NCBI GenBank assembly: GCA_017508065.1
Contig: JAFVZR010000013.1
Location: 1-32,514 of the forward strand
DNA length: 32,514 nt
Origin: Candidatus Methanomethylophilaceae archaeon
Lineage (GTDB): Archaea > Thermoplasmatota > Thermoplasmata > Methanomassiliicoccales > Methanomethylophilaceae
Reading direction: 5' to 3'
Of the stretch, positions 1 to 7,676 are shown piece after piece. Under the pieces are notes generated by a model. The model ran no database searches, was not told the DNA's origin, and saw nothing but the letters and a program-made list of their open reading frames with translations. The stretch's first letter is position 1. Each line of letters begins with the position of its first letter. Made by a program: the position numbers and the translations under genes.

Positions 1-114
1 GACATAGAGCTTCCTTCCCCATCCCTCTCCGAGATCGAGTCCGGATTTGACGAGAAGGTCCACAGCTCTTTCATTCAATCTACCTTTGTTCGGTACCGCC
101 ATTTTGAGGGTCAT
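1..114 (-). CDS. hisG: ATP phosphoribosyltransferase, N-terminal part (window edge)
   Basis: HisG catalyses the first step of histidine synthesis, joining ATP and PRPP. Only the first 38 codons lie in the window, and the gene runs off the left edge. The visible N-terminus reads MTLKMAVPNKGRLNERAVDL and then a KSGLDL stretch. The PNKGRL motif close to the start is the hallmark of the family, where it builds part of the active-site loop. The ATG at 114 is preceded by a Shine-Dalgarno-like GAGGT six bases upstream. An in-frame ATG at 102 (MAVPNKGR) is an alternative start. A TATA-like element lies about 37 bases upstream, so the gene probably has its own promoter although the gene before it is on the same strand. 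The family call is secure; length and the rest of the protein cannot be judged. Confidence 0.85.
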   Translation of the reverse strand, partial: MTLKMAVPNKGRLNERAVDLLVKSGLDLGEGWGRKLYV

Positions 115-145
115 TCTGTTACCTCTGATTGATGGGTACGTGCAC

Positions 146-156
146 ATTATAATTAA
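146..156 (-). promoter_or_regulatory. Candidate box A (TATA) promoter of hisG
   Basis: On the minus strand the AT-only stretch TTAATTATAAT lies in an otherwise GC-rich 84-bp spacer. Its centre is about 37 bases before the hisG ATG, which would give a leader of roughly 10-15 bases that includes the GAGGT ribosome binding site. Inferred from position and composition only. Confidence 0.45.
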
Positions 157-198
157 GGATTTACGCGCGCGAGGGTTTCGAATCGATATGATCGGATG

Positions 199-1605
199 TC
201 ATAGACAGATGTTCCAGCGTCCGCGGGTTCCTCCGATACGTTGGATGTAATTTTTCTCCTTCATGGATTTGATGATACGGGATACCTTGCTCCTTTCCAT
301 GCCTGTCTCTTTCGAAATCCTATCCAGTGTTATGGTCGGATCCCTTCCGATGAGCCGTATGATCGATTCTTCAACACTCTTGGATTCCGCCCACTGATTG
401 GATTTCAACATAACAGTCACTGTTTCCGGTTCGGTCGTTTCCTCATAGTCGGGATCCGGCATTCCGTTATTGCGGCATATGGATACGACATCGCTCACTC
501 CGCTACCTGCTCTCTCTGCCATACCTATGAGTCCCATCATAAGTGCCAGATGTGGATTGCGTGGATCACTGATGCCACCTTTGATCATATCCTGGAGTGA
601 CATTCTCAGATTTCCTGGGTTTCTGACGGAGAATGATGTCGGTCTCCATTCCACTCTGATTCCCCTAAGTCCGGCATAGTCAGCATGTGCCAGTGCATTG
701 ATCATCAGTTCCCTTTGGATCCTTATGAGGTATGTGTCGTCAATGCGGGACATACCCTCAAGGTTCTTTCCGCGATTGTTCATCAATACAAGCCTGTTGG
801 ATACATTGGTTAGGAATGTGTAGATGTTTCCTGTGAATTCGCCTGTGCCTGTGGACAATCTAAAGGTCCAATCCTTTGAGTCATTGGCGAATTCCAGGTA
901 ATCTAGATGATAGTTCGGGAATTTTGACATGATGCTATAGTCGTATCCAAACATTAACAGTCCTGCCATCGTAGGATATAGTCCGTTGGGTGTCTTGGAG
1001 CATGCACCGATCAGTCTTAGAAATTCCTCATTGCTTTTTGCATTCCAAGGGTGTGCTGGATTCCTAGAGGACATTCTTTCTCTGAATGATTTGATGGATT
1101 GGATGTCAAGGTCATCGATGGTGAGGTCCAACGCGATTTCAGAATCGAGTGGCGTATCCGAAGCATCCCTCAACATCTGTTTCAACTCATCGATGGAACA
1201 ATGGTAATCTCCCTCTCCATTCCTTTTGTAGGTACCATTTTCCATTGTGCCGTTGATGTATATGGGGCGCTTTCTCCTTTCGGCACGTGGGATGTCTACA
1301 CTTATGAGGGTTTTTTCATCAATTCTGATTGTCTTAACATCCTTGGGTGCGATGAGATTGATATTCACCTTCTTACCGTCATTGAGCAGGTCCCAAAGGT
1401 CCTTTATGATCTTATCTGGATCATTTAAACCTATGAGCATATGGGCATCATCAATTCCCATTATCACTCTGCCTCCGAAGGTGTTTGCGAATGCAGAATA
1501 TGTTGGTAAAAAATCCATTGAAATGTCATTTTTGCAAGATATGTATTCGAGAGTTATGGACTCTGAATCCATAATCTTTCCATTAACGACTTTCAAATGT
1601 CCCAT
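199..1605 (-). CDS. AlbA_2/Schlafen-type ATP-binding transcriptional regulator
   Basis: A 468-residue protein of the large, poorly characterised family often named putative DNA-binding or ATP-dependent regulator. Residues about 12-135 resemble the AlbA_2 (Schlafen-like) domain, with the typical stretch of an alpha helix ending in AFANTFGGRVIMGIDD. Residues about 290-390 resemble the HATPase_c_4 domain, with RELMINALAHADY and a later RNPG motif. Residues about 410-468 form a winged helix-turn-helix (ITLDRISKETGMERSKVSRI). This order is the usual one in the family, so the protein appears complete. It follows the UPF0280 gene by 30 bases on the same strand, but no job in sulfur metabolism is implied. 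Codon use looks more AT-rich than in the genes before it, which hints at later acquisition. A second in-frame ATG lies 11 codons in; neither start has a clear ribosome binding site. Targets are unknown. Confidence 0.75.
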   Translation of the reverse strand: MGHLKVVNGKIMDSESITLEYISCKNDISMDFLPTYSAFANTFGGRVIMGIDDAHMLIGLNDPDKIIKDLWDLLNDGKKVNINLIAPKDVKTIRIDEKTLISVDIPRAERRKRPIYINGTMENGTYKRNGEGDYHCSIDELKQMLRDASDTPLDSEIALDLTIDDLDIQSIKSFRERMSSRNPAHPWNAKSNEEFLRLIGACSKTPNGLYPTMAGLLMFGYDYSIMSKFPNYHLDYLEFANDSKDWTFRLSTGTGEFTGNIYTFLTNVSNRLVLMNNRGKNLEGMSRIDDTYLIRIQRELMINALAHADYAGLRGIRVEWRPTSFSVRNPGNLRMSLQDMIKGGISDPRNPHLALMMGLIGMAERAGSGVSDVVSICRNNGMPDPDYEETTEPETVTVMLKSNQWAESKSVEESIIRLIGRDPTITLDRISKETGMERSKVSRIIKSMKEKNYIQRIGGTRGRWNICL

Positions 1606-1635
1606 AAATGATTATGTCACATGATATGATCCGAA

Positions 1636-2370
1636 TCATATGTGCGGGAACAATATCTTGGTGACGTCGGATTCCGTACTGCTGACCCTTACCATTTCCG
1701 GGATATCCCCACACATCGCGATCAGTCCGTTGGAGACACACACGCATCCGGAAATGTCATCTATGGATGCGATATCCTCAGATGCCTGGCTCATTTCTTC
1801 CGAAGTCCCTTCTCTGATCATGTTCCCGAATGCGGTGGCACAACAATCCGCCAATACTGGGTCATTGGAGAATACGGTACAAATCCCGCTGTTCCCGAAG
1901 GATACGGATGGACCGACCTTCCCGGATGACGAGCATATGCTGAACACACGGTCGGTCGGAGGGATGCTGAATGCGATGTCCTTGAATTTGTCGTCACCTG
2001 AGAACACTCCGATGATCGTTGTCTCGGACGTTCTCATACAGATGTCCCCTCCGTTATCGATTATAATGTGGTCGCAACCATTCTCTATCGCAGCATCCAC
2101 GGCATACTTGGCGATGGCACCGGCGACACCGGCCATGGGTCCGACATTTGATAGTACGGATGCCTGGCACATGTGCTGTACGAGTTGATGGTCATCCTTA
2201 AGGGGAGAATATGGTTCAAAAGTGGTGCCGAAGAACGGGTCTTCGGCGATTTTATTCTCTATTATGGATCTGGCACTATGTACCGCATCCTTCACGATGG
2301 GGAGGTATCTCTCATCGCATATGATGCGGAGGGCGGTCTGCCCCAATTCATAGTGCGTCCTTACGATCAT
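1636..2370 (-). CDS. UPF0280 (COG2122) ApbE-like protein linked to sulfide assimilation
   Basis: A 244-residue member of UPF0280/COG2122, a family common in methanogens and related in fold to ApbE. The Methanosarcina acetivorans member MA1715 is reported to help growth at low sulfide and to support homocysteine formation. Visible family features are the start MIVRTHYELGQTALRI, the glycine-rich GPMAGVAGAIAKYAV, the segment HIIIDNGGDICM, and SSGKVGPSVSFG followed by ADCCATAFGN. The ATG at 2370 overlaps the stop of the ferredoxin gene as ATGA, which suggests coupled translation and fits the usual family N-terminus. Longer in-frame starts exist (for example at 2400) but only add residues unlike the family. 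It is the fourth gene of the asd-DUF39-NIL/ferredoxin set, which supports a role in sulfur delivery. The biochemical activity is not settled. Confidence 0.85.
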   Translation of the reverse strand: MIVRTHYELGQTALRIICDERYLPIVKDAVHSARSIIENKIAEDPFFGTTFEPYSPLKDDHQLVQHMCQASVLSNVGPMAGVAGAIAKYAVDAAIENGCDHIIIDNGGDICMRTSETTIIGVFSGDDKFKDIAFSIPPTDRVFSICSSSGKVGPSVSFGNSGICTVFSNDPVLADCCATAFGNMIREGTSEEMSQASEDIASIDDISGCVCVSNGLIAMCGDIPEMVRVSSTESDVTKILFPHI

Positions 2371-2768
2371 ATGGTGAGTGTGACTGCATGGGTCGGACAT
2401 GCTGTGAGACATGATCCGCATGCGATGCATCTCTCGAAGTTGAGATCTATGTCCCAGGTCTCCTTGTCGATGGAGAAAGCCCTTGCGGGACATATCGATA
2501 CGCAGGATCCGCAATCGATACACTTGTCCATATCGCGGTAGATATGCTTGTTCAGGAGTACCGTTTCCACACCGATCTCGTTCAGGTATCCGACACTGTT
2601 ATCGATGCTCTCCTCGCTTCCGCGAAGCCTGACGATCATCATTCCGCCATTGTCATCGATCTCCGCCCTAAGGACGCTGGGTTCGAGGTCGAATTTGGTG
2701 ACCAATGCGTAGGTGATGGATTCCTGAAGGTTGTGGTCGTTGAATACGAGCTTGTACTTTCTGTCCAT
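2367..2768 (-). CDS. NIL-domain 2[4Fe-4S] ferredoxin of homocysteine biosynthesis
   Basis: A 133-residue protein. Residues 1-75 form an ACT-like NIL domain, as found in methionine-related ABC transporters. The rest is a bacterial-type ferredoxin with two clusters: CIDCGSCVSICP and CIACGSCLTACP, each CxxCxxCxxxCP. This pairing matches MA1822 of Methanosarcina acetivorans, which works with the DUF39 protein MA1821 to make homocysteine. The ferredoxin probably feeds electrons into sulfur insertion (inference). The gene starts 4 bases after the DUF39 stop with a good ribosome binding site (GGGAGTGA), and its stop overlaps the next start. It is almost certainly co-translated with its neighbours and acts in the cytoplasm. 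Confidence 0.9.
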   Translation of the reverse strand: MDRKYKLVFNDHNLQESITYALVTKFDLEPSVLRAEIDDNGGMMIVRLRGSEESIDNSVGYLNEIGVETVLLNKHIYRDMDKCIDCGSCVSICPARAFSIDKETWDIDLNFERCIACGSCLTACPTHAVTLTI

Positions 2769-2772
2769 TCTA

Positions 2773-3921
2773 TCACTCCCTGATCTCCAAAGATTTCACA
2801 CCGCTTTCTTTAGGTAGGCTGAAGGAAGGTACGGTCAATTCGAACTCTCCCTTCTCGATCCAATCCTTGAGCTCGTTGGCAATGGCACGGGCATACTTGT
2901 AGGAGGAGAGCGGCGAGGTCCTGATGGTGTGACCCTCGTACTCGATGGATCCGCTCCTCAGGTCAGCATAACTGTACTGCTGCATCGCGGGCCTGCTGCT
3001 GCTTGTGATGCTGTAGTCCATCATGTTTGCGAATATCTCCTCGTCGGAGATCGCACAGTTCTTCATGATGTCCGCGTTGAGGATCGGGATGGGCACTCCG
3101 ACACCGACGGCCATGGATGTACCGTATCCGTAGATGTCGAGTCCTCTGATGTACTTGTTGCTCATCTGTTTCAGGTCACCGATGAGTGCGAGCGTCCTGG
3201 AACCGGAGATGGGCACACCGTTCTTCTCAGGCTTCTGGGTGTTGAATTGGGTTCCCTGCCATGCGACGTATCCGATTCCCCCTCCGAGGAAGATCCTGGT
3301 CCCTACACCGATGGTGTCGAGATGAGGGTCGTTGAGAAGAGGGGACAGCTGTCCTGCGGAACTGTATGTGGCGTTCTTCATCCTGGGCAGGAGCTTTCCC
3401 ATGTATGTGTGGAGGGTCCTGTCGGATGTGTTGGTGGCGATACCGTAGTTCTGATAGGTGTTTCTAGGATTGTAGAGGTATGCCTCGTTGAGCTCATCGA
3501 GGGTGAAGGAGGTCCTGATGTTCTTCCTGACGTAACAGTCGGTTCCGGGACCCCATGCCTCGAGTTCGATCCTCTTTCCAGCGAGGAGGTCCTCGATGAC
3601 GTGTGCTCCTCCATAGCCCTTGATGGTCTCACTGACTGCAGTGGCTCCGACGTACGTATCAACGGCTGCAAGTCCGCCGTATGCTTCGACACCGTTCACA
3701 CGGATGTTGCACATCCTGATCGGTGGGTCGCTGTGACCGAAGTTGAGGAATGCACCGGAGGAGCACATCGCACCGAATGTACCGGTGGTGACGACGTCCA
3801 CTTCCTCTGCGGCCTTCTCGGCACCCTTGCTTCTGACCAGGTCGATGGCCTCCTCCGCAGTGCAGACGACTGCCTTTCCACTGCGGATCTTCTCGTTGAT
3901 CTGTTCGATCGTCTTTGCCAC
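2773..3921 (-). CDS. DUF39 (COG1900) homocysteine biosynthesis protein
   Basis: A 382-residue DUF39 protein. In Methanosarcina acetivorans the homologue MA1821 is needed, with the NIL-ferredoxin MA1822, to convert aspartate semialdehyde and sulfide into homocysteine, which replaces the usual acylhomoserine route. The two cysteines reported as important in that protein have clear counterparts: Cys53 in GAMCSSGAFLNFGHSDPP and Cys129 in GPGTDCYVRK. Other family blocks are AYGGLAAVDTYVGAT, GGGIGYVAWQGTQF and GVGVPIPILN. No C-terminal CBS domains are present, unlike in some relatives. The start has a ribosome binding site (GAGGTG) seven bases upstream and lies 9 bases after the asd stop. Asd makes the substrate, so the order of the operon follows the chemistry. 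Confidence 0.9.
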   Translation of the reverse strand: MAKTIEQINEKIRSGKAVVCTAEEAIDLVRSKGAEKAAEEVDVVTTGTFGAMCSSGAFLNFGHSDPPIRMCNIRVNGVEAYGGLAAVDTYVGATAVSETIKGYGGAHVIEDLLAGKRIELEAWGPGTDCYVRKNIRTSFTLDELNEAYLYNPRNTYQNYGIATNTSDRTLHTYMGKLLPRMKNATYSSAGQLSPLLNDPHLDTIGVGTRIFLGGGIGYVAWQGTQFNTQKPEKNGVPISGSRTLALIGDLKQMSNKYIRGLDIYGYGTSMAVGVGVPIPILNADIMKNCAISDEEIFANMMDYSITSSSRPAMQQYSYADLRSGSIEYEGHTIRTSPLSSYKYARAIANELKDWIEKGEFELTVPSFSLPKESGVKSLEIRE

Positions 3922-3930
3922 GTTAGCACC

Positions 3931-4992
3931 TCAGATGAGACCCTTCTTAACGGCAAGTTCTGCGTTAAGGACGGATCCTCCAGCACCTCCCCTGAGTGTG
4001 TTGTGGGAGAGGGCGAAGATCTTGTAGTATTCTTCCTTCTTTCTGATCCTTCCGACGGTGACCGCCATTCCCTTGGACCTTCCGGTTCCTCCTGCGAACA
4101 CATCGTATGCGGGCTGGGGGCGGTTGGCCTCCTTCCTCACGATGATGGGCTGTGGGGGTGCGGAGGGGAGGTCGAGGAGCTGGGGCTCACCCTTGAACTT
4201 CTCGAACGCATCGATGATCTCCTCGACGGAGGGCTCGCTTCCGAGCTTGAGTGTGAGGGACTCGAGGTGTCCGTCCACGACGGGGACCCTTGCGCAGTTT
4301 GCGAAGGTCCTGAACTTGGCGAAGTTGAACTTTCCGTTCTCGTAGGTTCCGAGCATCTTGGCGAGCTCGGACTCCATCTTCTCCTCCTCTCCTCCGATGT
4401 AGGGGATGACGTTTCCTACCGCATCGAGCGAGGGGACTCCGGGATATCCTGCACCGGAGAGTGCCTGATAGGTGGAGATGAACGCCTCCTCGAGTCCGAA
4501 GGTGTCCCTGAGGACCGCGAGGGGTGCTGCGATACCGGTGGAGGAACAGTTGGCGTTGGTGATGATGAATCCGCCGTTGGAGAAGGTCTTCTGATCCTTC
4601 ACGGAGAAGAGGTGATCGGGGTTGACCTCGGGGATGAGAATGGGGACATCGGCATCCATCCTGTGGGATCCTGCGTTGGTGAAGACTCCGACACCGTTCT
4701 CCGCGAGTTCGGTCTCGGTAGGTCCTGCGAGATCAGAAGGGATTCCGCTGAATGCGATGCGACAGTTCTTTGCAATCTTGGAGACGTCCATGACCTCGAT
4801 CTTGGTGTCGAGGGTCTCCTCCTTGTAGACGTAGTCCCTGACCTTGAGGACGTCCCTGAGGCTCTTTCCCTCGGACCTCTCGGATGCGTAAAGCCCTTCC
4901 ATCTCGAAGTAAGGGTGGTCCTCGAGCATCTCGATGAACCTCTGTCCGATCATACCAGTGGCGCCTAGGATTGCAACTTTGATTTTTTCCAT
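3931..4992 (-). CDS. asd: Aspartate-semialdehyde dehydrogenase, archaeal type
   Basis: Reduces aspartyl phosphate to aspartate semialdehyde, the branch point for threonine, methionine and lysine. The 353-residue protein has an N-terminal Rossmann motif (VAILGATGMIGQRF, residues 6-19) and the catalytic cysteine Cys149 in NANCSSTG. The segment VDGHLESL and the end AGGSVLNAELAVKKGL are typical of the archaeal/fungal subfamily. The ATG at 4992 is chosen because MEKIKVAILGATG is the normal N-terminus and GAGTGAT stands just upstream. A longer reading from 5097 only adds 35 unrelated residues that cover the promoter region. Asd leads an operon with the three homocysteine genes, so its product is probably passed straight to the DUF39 protein (inference). 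Confidence 0.95.
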   Translation of the reverse strand: MEKIKVAILGATGMIGQRFIEMLEDHPYFEMEGLYASERSEGKSLRDVLKVRDYVYKEETLDTKIEVMDVSKIAKNCRIAFSGIPSDLAGPTETELAENGVGVFTNAGSHRMDADVPILIPEVNPDHLFSVKDQKTFSNGGFIITNANCSSTGIAAPLAVLRDTFGLEEAFISTYQALSGAGYPGVPSLDAVGNVIPYIGGEEEKMESELAKMLGTYENGKFNFAKFRTFANCARVPVVDGHLESLTLKLGSEPSVEEIIDAFEKFKGEPQLLDLPSAPPQPIIVRKEANRPQPAYDVFAGGTGRSKGMAVTVGRIRKKEEYYKIFALSHNTLRGGAGGSVLNAELAVKKGLI

Positions 4993-5030
4993 TCTAATCA
5001 CTCGACTGTTAATGAAAGGGTCAGTAGACA

Positions 5031-5074
5031 AAAGATTAAAACTGTTACTATCGCGAATATTCATATTAGAATAT
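5031..5074 (-). promoter_or_regulatory. Candidate promoter and operator of the asd operon
   Basis: The 111-bp gap before asd holds an AT-rich box A candidate on the minus strand (GTTTTAATCT, near 5033-5042), about 45 bases before the ATG. Directly upstream is a perfect inverted repeat, ATATTC and GAATAT with a 6-base spacer (5057-5074). It would be a fitting place for a regulator of this sulfur/amino-acid operon. Seen as sequence symmetry; function is inferred. Confidence 0.35.
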
Positions 5075-5103
5075 AGGACCGTGATGGAATCGGGCAAAGT
5101 GTG

Positions 5104-5376
5104 TCATCTGAAGTAGTGTCTCTGCCTTTCCTTGGAGATGTGGAGGATCACATCCGCGATCCTACGGGCCTCCTCCTCGGTCAGACCGACCTCCTCGCAG
5201 AGCTCGTGGTATCTGTTGATGACCTCCAGCTCCTTGGATTCGTCCCATGCCAGCTTGCCCTCCTTCTTCTTGGCTTCGGCAAGCTTGTCAGCGATCTCCA
5301 TACGCGTGGCTATGTTCTCGATGATGGTCTGGTCGATCTCCTCGATCATGCTCCTCAATTCATCTGTGTCAGCCAT
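5104..5376 (-). CDS. Monofunctional chorismate mutase, AroQ class
   Basis: Converts chorismate to prephenate, the entry to phenylalanine and tyrosine. The 90-residue helical protein matches the AroQ fold: LRSMIEEIDQTIIENIATRMEIADKLAEAKK supplies the first long helix with the conserved Arg and Lys. It is followed by DESKELEVINRY and a last helix with SKERQ. The size is right for a stand-alone enzyme without regulatory domains. The ATG at 5376 (MADTDELRS) is preferred; an upstream start at 5433 would add 19 residues not found in the family and would cover the divergent promoter. It diverges from an ACT-domain regulator, which fits amino-acid control. It probably forms a dimer in the cytoplasm. 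Confidence 0.88.
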   Translation of the reverse strand: MADTDELRSMIEEIDQTIIENIATRMEIADKLAEAKKKEGKLAWDESKELEVINRYHELCEEVGLTEEEARRIADVILHISKERQRHYFR

Positions 5377-5483
5377 GGTATTCGACCATTGGAGGTCATG
5401 GATAAAATGGTTGTGTAACGCATGGATGTACAATTATATTCAATGATGGATAGATATAATAACCAAGGTCTGTATGACAGGTC
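5377..5483. promoter_or_regulatory. Divergent promoter region, chorismate mutase / ACT regulator
   Basis: This 107-bp AT-rich spacer separates two genes that start away from each other. On the plus strand AGATATAATAA (5452-5462) is centred about 27 bases before the ATG at 5484, and no ribosome binding site is present, so a leaderless transcript is likely. On the minus strand candidate boxes are TTTTATC near 5402-5408 and GAATATAATTG near 5431-5441. Positions are seen; use as promoters is inferred. Confidence 0.45.
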
Positions 5484-5981
5484 ATGGAAATTTTGGATAA
5501 GGTCTTCAAGGGCTTCCCCTCACAGGAGAAGGTCGTTTCTGAATTGTTGAGGTCCGGTATCCGTGTCATCGACGGTACGGCATACTGCAACTCCATCGAG
5601 ATCTCCGATTCGGCTCTCGGCCGTGCCGCCCATGTCGACCGTAGGGTCGTCAGATCCACTTTGGAGAAGATCGATGCACATCCTCGTTTGAAGTCCATGT
5701 TCTCGAAGATGATATCCATCTCCCTCATGTCCGACATCGCATCGGATATGGGGTGCACGACCATCGAGATCATCCCGGAGGATGCCAATGAGCCAGGTAT
5801 CCTCGCTGATGTGTCAGCTACCGTATATCGTGCAGGAATCGCCATCCGTCAGGCCGTCGTGATCGATGATGCCAGGGGCGAGGATCCGCGTCTTGTACTG
5901 GTACTTGACGGAACGTTCCCTCCGGAGTACCTTCCTGCACTCAGGGGATGTCGCGGTGTCAAGTCCGTCATCCTGATGTGA
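5484..5981 (+). CDS. ACT-domain regulator of amino acid metabolism (COG2150-like)
   Basis: A 165-residue protein of a small archaeal family annotated as a predicted regulator of amino acid metabolism. The N-terminal half (about 10-70) resembles a helix-turn-helix region with GRAAHVDRRVVRSTLEKI. The C-terminal half (about 92-165) is an ACT domain, IEIIPEDANEPGILADVSATVYRAGIAIRQAVV, which usually binds an amino acid. The order and spacing match family members I recognise, such as those with IAREIGVDRRVVDAT and EPGILAEVA. Divergence from chorismate mutase suggests that it senses an aromatic amino acid, but this is inference; a DNA-binding role has not been shown for the family. It ends 2 bases from the converging ABC permease gene. 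Confidence 0.75.
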   Translation: MEILDKVFKGFPSQEKVVSELLRSGIRVIDGTAYCNSIEISDSALGRAAHVDRRVVRSTLEKIDAHPRLKSMFSKMISISLMSDIASDMGCTTIEIIPEDANEPGILADVSATVYRAGIAIRQAVVIDDARGEDPRLVLVLDGTFPPEYLPALRGCRGVKSVILM

Positions 5982-5983
5982 GG

Positions 5984-6712
5984 TCACTTCATAGTGGCCT
6001 TGCGGAACTTCCTTCCGCAGAGCAGTACCATACATACTGAAAGTACCAGCAGGATGGACATCTCCATCAGCGGGAACGATCCGGCCGCAGCTGCCCTTGT
6101 GGCATCGATGGCATAGCTCAGGGGATTCAGTTTGGCGATCCAGAAGAGCCAGGTGGGCATCATATCGTAGGACACCAACGCGGTTGATGCGAAGTACAAC
6201 GGCATGGACACGAACGACTGGAACGCAGCGTACGAATCGTGGTTCCCAAGGTACAGTGCCACTGTGGTACCGAGGGAGGAGAAGAACACTCCGAACATGA
6301 ACAGGATCAGATACATCTCCAGATATGCCAGAGGGGACAATATCGTTGCACCTATCAGTATGGATATCACTAGGATGACGGTGGCCTGAAGCAGTCCTCT
6401 AATCGTTATGAACATTATCTTCCCTGCGAGGATGGATTCCCTGGGGGCAGGCATGGCAAGGAACTTGTTGAGGTATCCCAACATCTTGTCGAACATGAGG
6501 GACGATCCTCCGGACAGTCCCGCCGTCATCACGGTCATGACCAATATACTGGGTGTGACATAGTCGAGGTAGTTCCCGTCCCATTCCACGGGCATGACGA
6601 GTCCCATGAACAAGAGCCAGGCACATGGCATGGCAAGTGTTGAAAGGACGTTCATGGGTGCTCTCGACCATCTGATGATGTCACGTCTGACGTATGCCAA
6701 TGCTCTGTACAT
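5984..6712 (-). CDS. ABC-2 type transporter permease
   Basis: A 242-residue membrane protein with about six hydrophobic segments, for example VLSTLAMPCAWLLFMGLVMP, YVTPSILVMTVMTAG, ATVILVISILIGATIL, ILFMFGVFFSSLGTTVAL and a final ILLVLSVCMVLLCG. This matches the ABC-2 (DrrB-like) permease family, generally exporters. The ATG at 6712 lies one base after the ATPase stop and has a strong ribosome binding site (GAGGAGG), so the two are a pair. It is the last gene of the carAB-chlID-cobN array. The cargo is unknown. The family differs from the BtuCD and CbiMNOQ cobalt or cobalamin importers, so uptake should not be assumed. Confidence 0.85.
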   Translation of the reverse strand: MYRALAYVRRDIIRWSRAPMNVLSTLAMPCAWLLFMGLVMPVEWDGNYLDYVTPSILVMTVMTAGLSGGSSLMFDKMLGYLNKFLAMPAPRESILAGKIMFITIRGLLQATVILVISILIGATILSPLAYLEMYLILFMFGVFFSSLGTTVALYLGNHDSYAAFQSFVSMPLYFASTALVSYDMMPTWLFWIAKLNPLSYAIDATRAAAAGSFPLMEMSILLVLSVCMVLLCGRKFRKATMK

Positions 6713-6713
6713 C

Positions 6714-7676
6714 TCAGCGCCTCCTCATCATGTTCTCGAACTGTTTCTGATTGAATCCGTCCGAATCGGAATTCATCTTACCTACCGATTGGAGGTACAC
6801 GTCCTCCAGAGTAGGCTCCCTCACGGTGGACGAATACACCTTGATGCCCTCATCATTCAAAAGTGCCAGCATCGCAGGGAGGGATTCGGAACCGTTGTCG
6901 GAGGTCACCATGATCTCACCGTTCTCGTCCCTCACCAGGGCAACACCCTCTGGGAGTTCCTTCAGCGGTGCGTGGGAATCCGTCCTTATGGTTATGACGG
7001 ACTTCATCTGGGATGTGAGGTCAGATGGGACACCTTCGTTGACCAGGTCACCCTTCTTCAGGATACCTACCCTGTCACAGTATCTCTCCGCCTCGTCCAT
7101 CTGATGTGTCGTCACGAAGATCGTTACTCCATGATTCTTCAGATTGACGATGTATTCCCATATGGAACGTCTTGCAGCCACATCCAATCCGACGGTGGGC
7201 TCGTCCAGGAACAACACCTCTGGTTGATGTACCAGCGCCTGTGCCAGTTCCAACCTTCTCCTCATTCCTCCGGAATATCCTTTGGTGAGGTCGTCCGCAC
7301 GGTCGGAGAGGTTCATGATCTCCAACGCATCCTCGACGCGTCTCCTCCTTTCGTGCCTGTCCCTGATTCCGTACAGACGGGCGAAGAAATCCACGTTCTC
7401 TCTGCCGGTCATCCTGATGTCCACTGCCATGTCCTGTGGGACGTAGCTCATGCATTCCCTGACGGCGGACTGTTCTGTGGCGATATCGTGACCGCAGATG
7501 ACTGCGGAACCCGCGGTGGGTCTCATCAACGTGGTCAGCATACTGACCGTGGTGGTCTTTCCGGATCCGTTGGGTCCCAGGAGCCCATAGACCTCGTTGT
7601 CGACGGAAAGGTCGATCCCATTGACCGCACGATTGTTACCATAATCCTTCGTAAGACCATGTGCCAGTATCTTCAT
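6714..7676 (-). CDS. ABC transporter ATP-binding protein, DrrA-like
   Basis: A 320-residue ATPase with Walker A GPNGSGKTT (34-42), Q-loop VPQD (79-82), signature YSGGM (134-138), Walker B VLFLDEP (Asp158, Glu159) and the switch histidine in TTH. A C-terminal extension of about 90 residues is usual for DrrA-type ATPases that pair with ABC-2 permeases. Its ATG overlaps the stop of cobN as ATGA, so it is translationally coupled to the cobaltochelatase large subunit. The partner permease follows directly. A link to tetrapyrrole or metal handling is suggested only by position. Confidence 0.9.
   Translation of the reverse strand: MKILAHGLTKDYGNNRAVNGIDLSVDNEVYGLLGPNGSGKTTTVSMLTTLMRPTAGSAVICGHDIATEQSAVRECMSYVPQDMAVDIRMTGRENVDFFARLYGIRDRHERRRRVEDALEIMNLSDRADDLTKGYSGGMRRRLELAQALVHQPEVLFLDEPTVGLDVAARRSIWEYIVNLKNHGVTIFVTTHQMDEAERYCDRVGILKKGDLVNEGVPSDLTSQMKSVITIRTDSHAPLKELPEGVALVRDENGEIMVTSDNGSESLPAMLALLNDEGIKVYSSTVREPTLEDVYLQSVGKMNSDSDGFNQKQFENMMRRR

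Noticed and set aside
1636-2523. Longer UPF0280 start at 2523
   Set aside because: The extra residues are the ferredoxin gene in another frame; ATG 2370 gives an ATGA overlap and the usual N-terminus.
2929-4968. Long open frame (over 600 codons) antisense to DUF39 and asd
   Set aside because: Same shadow effect across two well-identified genes; no motif and it ignores the operon structure.
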